Below, in pieces: positions 7,418 through 14,435 of a stretch of 64,000 nucleotides of DNA. Position 1 is the stretch's first letter. Every line of letters begins with the position of its first letter. The notes under the pieces were generated by a model. That model had not been told where the DNA came from and searched no databases. It was given only the letters and a program-made list of their open reading frames with translations. The translations under genes and the position numbers were made by a program. The stretch is from Roseburia sp. (GTDB lineage Bacteria; Bacillota; Clostridia; Lachnospirales; Lachnospiraceae), in assembly GCA_017549185.1 (NCBI GenBank), contig JAFYVJ010000039.1:1-64000 (forward strand). The letters run 5' to 3'.

Positions 7418-8215
7418 CTATACCTCCAAGTATTTTTCAGCTTGAGACAACGCATATAATCCCCATGAAGCACCATCTTCAATCTCATGGTATGCCCATA
7501 TTCCACTCTTTAATTGAGTAGTACACAAATAAGTATATGCTCTCTCAATTGTCTCTGTATAAGCCTCGTCTTGCATACTAATTAAGGCAAGCAACGCAAC
7601 TGCTGTACAATAAACATTTTCCCCAACGGGATGATTAAGCCATGGTGCAAAACCACCGCTTGTTTCCTGTTGTTCTCTTAACCAAGACGCCGTCTCATGA
7701 ATAAGATTGTTATTTTTTTTAGGCTTATATTGATTTTTATTAAACGCCAAAATCGTATATGCTGCCTTATAAGTTAACGAATTTAATTCTGAATTCCATG
7801 TGTTCTCTAACCATTCTAGATTTTTTTCTGTTGCAATCTCTGGTAGCAAATAAAGAGCAAGACCTGTTACCGGAATGCGATGCATATCTCTTTTGCTACG
7901 TCCGAATCCTTCTTCATCGCCATTATCCGCTAAAAACCATTCTATCGCACGATTGCGTTCTCTCTCATACTGCGGGTAAAACTCTAAAAATTTAATATTC
8001 CATAAAGTATCTGTGTTACCAATAAATCCTCCATCATCTTTCTGAGAAAACAAACACTTATCAACAATTTTTTTAGGAATATCATTGGGAGATAACCCCG
8101 ACATAACAAGTAACGCACAAGTTTTAGTTATACGACGAATTTCAATATTTTTTCTGAACATCTCATTACACATATTTAGTAGCGACATTATCGCTCTATT
8201 CGCATATTTAGACAT
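7418..8215 (-). CDS. Prenyltransferase/terpene-cyclase-fold (alpha/alpha barrel) protein
   Basis: A 265-residue protein built of repeats like those of squalene-hopene cyclases and prenyltransferase beta subunits. Visible motifs are SQKDDGGF (residues 57-64), REQQETSGGFAPW (about 178-190) and TQLKSGIWAYHEIEDGASW (about 232-250). It is half the length of a true cyclase and shows no DxDD motif, so terpene cyclization is unlikely. The barrel may instead bind a peptide or lipid, or transfer a prenyl group. The start overlaps the end of the AsnRS-like gene by 8 nt with GGAGGG upstream, indicating tight coupling. Confidence 0.7.
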   Translation of the reverse strand: MSKYANRAIMSLLNMCNEMFRKNIEIRRITKTCALLVMSGLSPNDIPKKIVDKCLFSQKDDGGFIGNTDTLWNIKFLEFYPQYERERNRAIEWFLADNGDEEGFGRSKRDMHRIPVTGLALYLLPEIATEKNLEWLENTWNSELNSLTYKAAYTILAFNKNQYKPKKNNNLIHETASWLREQQETSGGFAPWLNHPVGENVYCTAVALLALISMQDEAYTETIERAYTYLCTTQLKSGIWAYHEIEDGASWGLYALSQAEKYLEV

Positions 8216-9140
8216 CTTTACCCTCCTGTTTTATTCTTGGAAAAAAACGTGTATCGCTAATTCTATCAGCCCCAACAATCCATCTAACAAGTCTGTCAAT
8301 TCCTAATCCAAATCCACATCTATCATCATTTATTTTTTTTACAGAATCAACATACCATTGAATTGCATCAGCTTTTGCAAATCGAAGTTTATTTTGAAGC
8401 AAGTCAATATCATTAGTTCGTTCACAACCTTCACACAATTCGCCATATGACTCTGGAAGCAATATATTCATTGCTATACTTTTTCCGTTTTCCTTTTTTT
8501 TAGAAGTCCATGTAGCAAATTTAGTTGGATAATCAACTATTATGACAACTTCCTTCAACTGTTTGGAAATTAAATAATCTATATCACTGATATCTAAGTT
8601 TTTATTATAATCAAGACTGGATAAATCTTCTACAAAATCATCATATGTTATAATTCGAGGTACAAAATCATAACGAAGCTGTTCTATTCTTTCCACCAAT
8701 TCAGCATACGCCTTTATTAAATTTGATTCTAGCAGTCGTTCTAAAATAAATTCTAGATATGATTTAATAATTTCCAACATATCATCAAACGTACAATTCA
8801 GCATCTCAACCTCTAAAATTTCAAATTCCACCAAATGGTTGAGAGTGTCACTTTCATCACGAAAACACTTTGAAATAGTAAATACTTTACCAAACTCAGA
8901 GGCATACATCCCCATAAATAATGCATTGCTAGAAGATAATGAATATTTTCCATCATAGAGTGGAACATATATCTCTGCCTTTTTGTTTGGAATTGCCTCA
9001 TGCAGAACAGGAGGCTCAACAAAGACAAAATCTCTATCAAAAAAAAATTTACTTGTAAAGTATTCTATTTCGCTTCTTACAATAACTGCTTGTCTTTTTT
9101 TATCCGTTATTTTCCAATAATATGCATTATCTGTAATCAT
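8208..9140 (-). CDS. Stand-alone AsnRS-like class II synthetase catalytic domain
   Basis: A 310-residue protein matching only the catalytic domain of class IIb AsnRS/AspRS. Motif 2 is CFRDESDTLNHLVEFEILE (R94, E96, E105) and motif 3 is GFGLGIDRLVRWIVGADRIS (R283), with the FFPR ending seen in AsnRS. The roughly 100-residue N-terminal OB-fold that reads the anticodon is absent. Such truncated paralogues include the archaeal AsnRS-related asparagine synthetase and other amide-forming ligases that activate a carboxylate with ATP. In this operon it may adenylate Asp/Asn or a peptide carboxylate. The precursor contains three Asn in its last five residues, including the C-terminus. It is unlikely to be the cell's AsnRS. 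Confidence 0.8.
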   Translation of the reverse strand: MITDNAYYWKITDKKRQAVIVRSEIEYFTSKFFFDRDFVFVEPPVLHEAIPNKKAEIYVPLYDGKYSLSSSNALFMGMYASEFGKVFTISKCFRDESDTLNHLVEFEILEVEMLNCTFDDMLEIIKSYLEFILERLLESNLIKAYAELVERIEQLRYDFVPRIITYDDFVEDLSSLDYNKNLDISDIDYLISKQLKEVVIIVDYPTKFATWTSKKKENGKSIAMNILLPESYGELCEGCERTNDIDLLQNKLRFAKADAIQWYVDSVKKINDDRCGFGLGIDRLVRWIVGADRISDTRFFPRIKQEGKDV

Positions 9141-9141
9141 T

Positions 9142-10332
9142 TTATTCTCCGTTTCTCACCCAGTTAATTATTCTTGGGGCATCTGGATTTTTTGCTGAGT
9201 ATCCATGTTTATATAGCATACTTATCATCTTGTAATTGGATGCATTTGTTTTTGCCATGTTTTTATAAAATGCTCGATGATAGTATTTCAGCAATTTATT
9301 AGCAATACCTTTTCCTCTGCATTCCGGAAGCACAACTATTTCCTCCAACAACGAGAAACCTTCTGGTCTTCCACTTTCTCTTAAAAATCCAACAATTCTG
9401 GTCTTATCTATAGCTACATAGCAATGTCTTTCACTTCTGATCATTTGTTTTATCAAAGACACCTTATTATTGTATGCCAAAAATTTTTTATCTTCACTGC
9501 TTATGGAATTAAATATCTCCATTATAGAATCAACATCCGTTTTCTTCACTCTACGAACAAACACATCTTCTTTGAGACTTAACAATCTCTCTATATTTTT
9601 GTAAAATATACATTCCCTGTTTTCATCGCTTAAATGTCGTTTAAGAATATTAATTTCATCCGAATAATTATAACTTTCCCCCAAGCAATTTTTACCAAAC
9701 GGGTAATCTGAAGCATATATCACTCGATCATAACCAATAACTTCACAGACATTTATTATGGATTGTAAATCACCAACAGTAGATAAGTCCATATATAAAT
9801 TAGAATACTTCCTTAGAGCTAACGCATTATCCATTGTCTGCTCTCCAGTGTACAAATGACCTCTACCCATATGTGCCAAAATAATATGCATATTTGGGGC
9901 ATATTTAAATATCTGCTCAATTTGTTTAACTTTATTTGCAAATTTAGCATGAACGATAAGAGGAATGTTTGCATCTTCAATTATTTGTAATTGCTTTTTT
10001 ATATTCTTAATGTCAATGCCCTCATAAAGAAGATGCAATTTAACTCCTCGAAATCCTTTTTTTAAATTCTCCTCCAAATGTTCATCAATTCTGCAAAAAG
10101 GAATTAATCTGTCAGGATATTTTTCATATGCTTCAAAAACATAGTTGTTAGTCATTTTGATATTAAAATCTTTATGCGGAATTGGAAGAACAATAGCCTT
10201 ATCAACATTATTCATGTCCATCACTTCAATTATCTCGTCGTAAGTAGAACAAAGATTGTATCTAAAATCACTATTTTCAACATCACAAAAAGAACTTTTA
10301 CCTATATGCATATGTGCGTCAATTAATATCAT
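9142..10332 (-). CDS. Amidohydrolase-GNAT acetyltransferase fusion protein
   Basis: A 396-residue two-domain protein. Residues 1-250 are a metal-dependent TIM-barrel hydrolase of the amidohydrolase-2 type with the complete ligand set: H7 and H9 (DAHMHIG), H128 (LIVHAK), H154 (LAHMGRG) and D209 (ASDYPFG). Residues 257-396 are a GNAT domain with the acetyl-CoA loop VVLPECRGKGIANKLL. The fusion implies that one product is trimmed, hydrolysed or decarboxylated and then N-acylated. The ATG at 10332 follows AAAGGAGG and is the first gene after the precursor and its hairpin. The substrate is unknown. I know of no characterised RiPP enzyme with this architecture. Confidence 0.8.
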   Translation of the reverse strand: MILIDAHMHIGKSSFCDVENSDFRYNLCSTYDEIIEVMDMNNVDKAIVLPIPHKDFNIKMTNNYVFEAYEKYPDRLIPFCRIDEHLEENLKKGFRGVKLHLLYEGIDIKNIKKQLQIIEDANIPLIVHAKFANKVKQIEQIFKYAPNMHIILAHMGRGHLYTGEQTMDNALALRKYSNLYMDLSTVGDLQSIINVCEVIGYDRVIYASDYPFGKNCLGESYNYSDEINILKRHLSDENRECIFYKNIERLLSLKEDVFVRRVKKTDVDSIMEIFNSISSEDKKFLAYNNKVSLIKQMIRSERHCYVAIDKTRIVGFLRESGRPEGFSLLEEIVVLPECRGKGIANKLLKYYHRAFYKNMAKTNASNYKMISMLYKHGYSAKNPDAPRIINWVRNGE

Positions 10333-10361
10333 TTCTTATTGCCTCCTTTCATGCATAGAAA

Positions 10362-10386
10362 GGGGACTCTTTACACAAGAGCCCCC
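10362..10386 (-). terminator. Hairpin attenuator between precursor and modification genes
   Basis: A 10-bp stem (GGGGGCTCTT with AAGAGTCCCC, one G-U pair) and 5-nt loop, 14 nt after the precursor stop codon. Only TTTCT follows on the minus strand, so termination should be partial. Such hairpins commonly keep the precursor mRNA more abundant than the downstream genes. Confidence 0.65.
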
Positions 10387-10400
10387 CTTCCCATTGTGGT

Positions 10401-10523
10401 TTAATTGCAATTACAGTTTGTACAACCGAAGCACCAATTACCTTCACTAAAATTTTCCCAAACATCTTTAGTAAAAAGCATTTCGTCTTCTTCCTGAATG
10501 ATAGGTGTAGAATACTCTTTCAT
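10401..10523 (-). CDS. 40-residue cysteine-rich RiPP precursor candidate
   Basis: A small gene read directly from the minus strand. ATG is at 10523 with AGGAGG 8 nt upstream, and TAA at 10401-10403. The product opens MKEYSTPIIQEEDEML, an acidic leader-like half, and ends NWCFGCTNCNCN with cysteines at 31, 34, 37 and 39 and Asn at the C-terminus. A charged leader plus a short Cys/Asn-rich core, directly behind a PqqD-like gene and a radical SAM/SPASM maturase, is the standard arrangement of a ribosomally made, modified peptide. No GG or other obvious cleavage site stands out; Gly28 before N29-W30 is possible. I do not recognise the family. Confidence 0.85.
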   Translation of the reverse strand: MKEYSTPIIQEEDEMLFTKDVWENFSEGNWCFGCTNCNCN

Positions 10524-10525
10524 GG

Positions 10526-10801
10526 TTATACCTCCTTTAGAATATTTTTATTAACGGCAGTCTGTAACATAGAAGAACAGTCTGCAATTAATCGTTCTTT
10601 ATCAACCGAATACTCTTTCTGCATGAGCGAAATTACATCTATAACTGAAGCAACCTCTCTGAACGAATCTAAAATAAAATATGAAACATCGTTCAGCCGA
10701 TATTGATTGCCATTTTCTATATTTAACGCCCAACATTTAGTATCAATTTTTCTTAAAACGATTTTATCATTTATCTGATATTTTTTGTTTAAATCCAACA
10801 T
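10526..10801 (-). CDS. PqqD-like RiPP recognition element protein
   Basis: A 91-residue protein with the winged-helix look of PqqD: an N-terminal strand pair (DKIVLRKIDTKCWALNIENG), the turn YRLNDVSYFILDSF and two C-terminal helices. PqqD-type domains bind the leader peptide and hand it to the radical SAM maturase. The start overlaps the end of the maturase gene by 13 nt (GGAGGAGG upstream), and its stop is 2 nt from the precursor ATG, whose ribosome-binding site lies inside this gene. That packing ties maturase, recognition protein and precursor into one unit. Confidence 0.85.
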   Translation of the reverse strand: MLDLNKKYQINDKIVLRKIDTKCWALNIENGNQYRLNDVSYFILDSFREVASVIDVISLMQKEYSVDKERLIADCSSMLQTAVNKNILKEV

Positions 10802-11814
10802 TGAATATCCTCCTCCATATAGTCGCCAGTTGTTTCATATGCAATTGCTCTGCATCCACCACAGCGTTCAATATTTACACAACCATGACATTTGCCTTTC
10901 AAATTATTTTTGTCTCTTATTTTCCACAAGACATCGCTATCATACCAAATTTTAAACAACCCTTCTTCAAGGATGTTACCGATAGGTATTTCAAGGCGCC
11001 GACATGGTAACACTGTACCATCCCATAAGATTGCTAACGATGTTAACCCTACCGGGCAAAAACCGCCTATTTTTTCATTATTTGTACAATCCAAATGTGC
11101 TGTGTTAATCCATAGTGGTCTCAAACGTCTAACACTAAGTTTTGAGTTAATGCTGTTTGCACGTAAGGTAATTCCCTCATAAATCTCTTTAATTTCTTCT
11201 TTGCTCAAAATATCAGCTAAACTACTATGCCCACATGGGGTAACCCTCTCAATCGTTACAGCATTTACATTACATTGTTCTGCAAAGTCAATAATCTGTA
11301 TCGCATACTCTTTGTTTTGACGCATCAAAGTAAACATGAATGATACTTCAATATCATGTTCTTGAAGCTTCTTTATTGTTTTTAATACTTTATTGAAAGT
11401 TCCTTTACCTCTAACATTGTCGTGAATTTCCTCTATTGGTCCATCCAAAGAAATCTGAATCTGATGTAATTTCTTTGATTTGACTAATGAGTTAATGTGT
11501 TCGTCCGTAATACATGTACCATTTGTCAAAATATCAAACTGTTTAATCTCATCAGATTTCTCTAAAAAATCAATCAATGTGAGTATATGAGGACTAAGAA
11601 AAGGTTCGCCACCTGTTAAAGAAATTCGCCCCAACATATTCCATTTTCTTAAAGCTACAACTATTTGATTTCCGATTTGCATCAACTTATCTAAAGGTAA
11701 ATCTTCATAATGATATCCCTCTTGATAACAATGAGCACATCTTAAATTGCAACTATTCATAAAATGCCATTGAAAATAAAATTCTTCTTTCTTCATATTA
11801 TTCATTTTCTCCAT
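10789..11814 (-). CDS. Radical SAM/SPASM peptide maturase
   Basis: A 341-residue radical SAM enzyme. The core cluster motif CNLRCAHC (C22, C26, C29) is followed by RISLTGGEPFLS and the QISLDGP strand. The C-terminal SPASM domain has seven cysteines (C253, C271, C309, C312, C318, C321, C339) for two auxiliary 4Fe-4S clusters. Relatives install thioether (sactipeptide, ranthipeptide) or carbon-carbon crosslinks in RiPP precursors, and the Cys-rich precursor fits thioether formation. The frame starts at 11814, overlapping the regulator by 13 nt; ATGs at 11805 and 11796 are alternatives. Partner order maturase, recognition protein, precursor supports the role. Confidence 0.9.
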   Translation of the reverse strand: MEKMNNMKKEEFYFQWHFMNSCNLRCAHCYQEGYHYEDLPLDKLMQIGNQIVVALRKWNMLGRISLTGGEPFLSPHILTLIDFLEKSDEIKQFDILTNGTCITDEHINSLVKSKKLHQIQISLDGPIEEIHDNVRGKGTFNKVLKTIKKLQEHDIEVSFMFTLMRQNKEYAIQIIDFAEQCNVNAVTIERVTPCGHSSLADILSKEEIKEIYEGITLRANSINSKLSVRRLRPLWINTAHLDCTNNEKIGGFCPVGLTSLAILWDGTVLPCRRLEIPIGNILEEGLFKIWYDSDVLWKIRDKNNLKGKCHGCVNIERCGGCRAIAYETTGDYMEEDIQCWI

Positions 11815-12113
11815 TCGTGAATTTTAAATAAGATATCTTCGGAAAATCCAATATTTTTGACAAAATCATTATCATATAACCCTTGTTCATAAAGAATCCT
11901 TGCTGTCTCATACCTTAATGAAAAGAAAGAAACTATAGATATTACTATTGACCTTGTTAATTTCTTTTCCTTATGTTCCATATTAATAACAGACTGTCGA
12001 GAAACACCTATTACTTTAGAAAATTCTTCCTGCGTGAGATTCAAGGCATTTCTTAATTGAGGAAGGGTATCACATATCATGTCTATACATTCCATAATAC
12101 TACTATTTTCCAT
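11802..12113 (-). CDS. XRE-type helix-turn-helix regulator of the cargo operon
   Basis: A 103-residue regulator. Residues about 18-70 form a Cro/CI-type helix-turn-helix (LNLTQEEFSKVIGVSRQSV), followed by a helical tail with no sensor domain. The ATG at 12113 has GAGAGGTG upstream. It is the first gene of the operon and overlaps the maturase gene by 13 nt. The promoter region just upstream carries four ATGTA/TACAT half-sites that overlap the probable -35, which suggests autoregulation. What signal it responds to is not visible; the tail may bind the mature peptide or simply dimerise. Confidence 0.8.
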   Translation of the reverse strand: MENSSIMECIDMICDTLPQLRNALNLTQEEFSKVIGVSRQSVINMEHKEKKLTRSIVISIVSFFSLRYETARILYEQGLYDNDFVKNIGFSEDILFKIHEWRK

Positions 12114-12130
12114 ATTTCACCTCTCTCTTT

Positions 12131-12193
12131 AGTATAAAGTATCACATGAAATGTAAAAAGTAAATACATTTTATGTAATTTCTTTTTACATTT
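12131..12193 (-). promoter_or_regulatory. Cargo operon promoter with four-half-site palindromic operator
   Basis: Outer arms AAATGTAAAAAG (12149-12160) and CTTTTTACATTT (12182-12193) form a perfect 12-bp inverted repeat. Between them TACAT-N3-ATGTA (12165-12177) forms an inner one. A -10-like TATACT (minus, near 12133-12138) lies 15-17 nt from TTTACA/TTTTAC in the proximal arm. A repressor on these sites would cover the -35. Confidence 0.7.
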
Positions 12194-12483
12194 TGAATAA
12201 TGGACATTTTACACAAATCACAAGAACAACTTACTTTGTTAGATTGCTCATTTCCACTCTTTAGCCTGTGGTACAACTCATTTGCTGACAATACACATTA
12301 TACTCTGCTTCATAATCATCCATGGGAACTATAAGAAATGCTACACATTCTTCAATTTACACATACTATTTTTCTGTTTTTTCTCTCGTTAATTATCGTA
12401 AAATTTTCTTACAAAATATCTTAAATAAATATTTTTCTGCCCATTAAAATACCATTTCATTTTTTACGATAACTATCGTATCA

Positions 12484-12513
12484 AAAAAGACTATAACCTT
12501 TCGTCATAGCCTT
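12484..12513 (-). terminator. Intrinsic terminator of the serine recombinase gene
   Basis: The stem pairs GGCTATGAC with GTTATAGTC (two G-U pairs) around GAAAG and is followed by TTTTTT on the minus strand, about 20 nt past the recombinase stop. It separates the recombinase from the cargo operon. Confidence 0.7.
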
Positions 12514-12531
12514 TCTCTGCCTTATTTTGTT

Positions 12532-14400
12532 TTATGTTACAACTTGTTTATCTGCTCGTGGTATATTCGGTACTCCTACATGAAAATATATCCCTTTTTC
12601 TCTATCTTCGGCTCTCATCTGTTCCTTTTTGCTTTCTATTTCTGCCTTTCTCTTGGCTTTCGTGCGTTCTTCATATTCTTTTTGCTTTCCGTTTGCTTTT
12701 CGTTTCAGATAATTTTGATGTAATCTATCTTTTCTTGCTTCTTTTTTACGCAGTTCTTCCACTTCTTCGGTGGTTAGTTCTTTAGTTTCCATTGTTGGTG
12801 GTATGTATTCTCCAATAAAATTAAAATAAATTTCTATTTTTTGTGTGGTATCTTGACTTCCTTTTCGGTCACGTTCATGCACTACGATTTTTTCCACAAA
12901 TTCGTTCAACATGACGATTGAAAATTCTTCAGCATTACTGTATCGTTCCACCAATTTTAAGAAACGTGTAGCCGATTTTCTATCATTTTCATACTGTATT
13001 TGCTCTGTTTTATAACTATCCAATTCCTTTTGCAATTGTTCTTGCTCACTATCATATTGATTGTAAAGCATGGTATATCGTTTATCTGGTAATCTTCCCA
13101 ATGCGTTATCTTCATAAATTTTTGCAATTAGAAGTTCTAATTCTTCGATGCGTTTCTCACAAACTGTCATGCGTTTCTTCTGTTCACTAAAATCTACCAC
13201 TTGTCTATCTTTCATGTGGGATTGTATTTCTTTTGCAAACTGCTCTTTATCAAAGTTCGCATATCGAATAACTTCTTGTATTGTTTTTTCTACCAATTCC
13301 ATTACATGATCGGCTTTAATACGATGTGCTGACTTGCACAATGTTCCCACTGGTTGCTTCCCATAATTTCCACACACATACATTGGAATACGTTTTCCAT
13401 TGTTTACTCTATGAACATACAATTTGCCACCACAATCTGCACAATACATGATGCCTGTCAATGGATGTGCTTCACCCCACCCATCCGGATATCGTCTGAC
13501 CTGCCCTCGGATACGTTGCACGTTGTCAAAAGTTTCTAAATCAATAATCGCCTCATGTGTATTTTCAAAAATTAACCATTGGTCTTTGCTCACATAATGA
13601 CTTTTTTTATCTTTAAAATGTTTGCGTGTCTTGAAATTTACAGTATGTCCCAAATATTCATATTTCTGCAAAATATGTGCGATAGTAGAACTTCCCCATT
13701 TATAAGGATTTTTGATTTCTCTACTCTGCCACAATCCTACACCTAACTGTGCTTGGTGATACGCAGGAACTGGAATATGTTCTTCTGACAATCGCTTCGC
13801 AATCTGATACGGACCATAACCTTCCAATGTCATTCGGAAAATACGTTTGACAATCGGTGCTGCCACTTCATCAATCACCCATTTATTTTTATCTTTACTG
13901 TCTTTCAAATAACCATAAGGTGGACTACTTGCAACATGTTTTCCACTTTCGCCTTTTGCCTTAAATGTGGACTTAATTTTCTTACTAATATCTTTTGCAT
14001 AGTATTCGTTAATAACATCTCGAAATGGAAGAAAATCATCATCAAATCCCGAACCAGTGTCCACACCCTCATTGACTGCAATCAATCTGACATTTGCTCT
14101 GCGTAACTGTTCTCGCAAAATTCCCATCTGCACATAATTTCTACCCAATCGGCTCATATCTTTTACAATAATCGTTCCAATATTGCCTCTTTCCACTTCA
14201 GAAAGCATGGCTTGTAGTCCATCTCGCTCAAAAGTAGTTCCTGAAATACCATCATCTGTAAAATGACGTATCCCTACAAACCCATTCTTTCTTGCATAAT
14301 CTTCTAACATAACTTTTTGATTAGAAATACTATTACTTTCGCCCTGCAACTCATCATCATGGCTCAATCGTTCATATAGTGCTGTAAATTCGTGACTCAT
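12532..14400 (-). CDS. Large serine recombinase (TnpX/TndX type) of the nested element
   Basis: A 622-residue site-specific recombinase that excises and inserts the element. It has an N-terminal resolvase domain (YERLSHDDELQGESNSIS with the catalytic Ser, then IVKDMSRLGRNYVQ), a recombinase domain (about 165-290), a zinc ribbon (CADCGGKLYVHRVNN and later paired Cys) and a long coiled-coil region (about 400-480). I prefer the ATG at 14400, because GGGGG lies 8 nt upstream, over 14406. Its C-terminal codons (QVVT) contain the same 13-mer as the element's right end. In the circular form the joined ends would supply a promoter, as known for Tn4451 tnpX. Confidence 0.93.
   Translation of the reverse strand: MSHEFTALYERLSHDDELQGESNSISNQKVMLEDYARKNGFVGIRHFTDDGISGTTFERDGLQAMLSEVERGNIGTIIVKDMSRLGRNYVQMGILREQLRRANVRLIAVNEGVDTGSGFDDDFLPFRDVINEYYAKDISKKIKSTFKAKGESGKHVASSPPYGYLKDSKDKNKWVIDEVAAPIVKRIFRMTLEGYGPYQIAKRLSEEHIPVPAYHQAQLGVGLWQSREIKNPYKWGSSTIAHILQKYEYLGHTVNFKTRKHFKDKKSHYVSKDQWLIFENTHEAIIDLETFDNVQRIRGQVRRYPDGWGEAHPLTGIMYCADCGGKLYVHRVNNGKRIPMYVCGNYGKQPVGTLCKSAHRIKADHVMELVEKTIQEVIRYANFDKEQFAKEIQSHMKDRQVVDFSEQKKRMTVCEKRIEELELLIAKIYEDNALGRLPDKRYTMLYNQYDSEQEQLQKELDSYKTEQIQYENDRKSATRFLKLVERYSNAEEFSIVMLNEFVEKIVVHERDRKGSQDTTQKIEIYFNFIGEYIPPTMETKELTTEEVEELRKKEARKDRLHQNYLKRKANGKQKEYEERTKAKRKAEIESKKEQMRAEDREKGIYFHVGVPNIPRADKQVVT
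12535..12547. repeat. Internal copy of the element's right-end 13-mer
   Basis: TGTTACAACTTGT here is identical to 2181-2193, in the same orientation, and lies inside the last recombinase codons. It may be a recombinase half-site, or a fossil of a shorter ancestral element that ended at the recombinase gene. Confidence 0.6.
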
Positions 14401-14435
14401 AATCATTTCCCCCTTTCTGCCAATCCTAGCAAATG

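Larger units (their letters stand above)
12114..12531. other. Regulatory spacer upstream of the cargo operon, with a possible gene remnant
   Basis: This 418-nt stretch holds the cargo promoter and operator (12131-12193), a perfect inverted repeat TACGATA-AC-TATCGTA (12466-12481) and the recombinase terminator. Between about 12240 and 12355 the minus strand reads as a short coding-like tail, EECVAFLIVPMDDYEAEYN, ending at a stop without a usable start. This may be debris of a lost gene. Nothing else is convincing. Confidence 0.5.

Noticed and set aside
8208..9140. Cellular asparaginyl-tRNA synthetase
   Set aside because: The N-terminal anticodon-binding OB-fold is missing and the gene is embedded in a peptide-modification operon on a mobile element.
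12466..12481. Palindrome TACGATA-AC-TATCGTA as an attachment site
   Set aside because: It lies inside the element, not at a junction with virD4; it may be a regulatory site but nothing links it to a protein.
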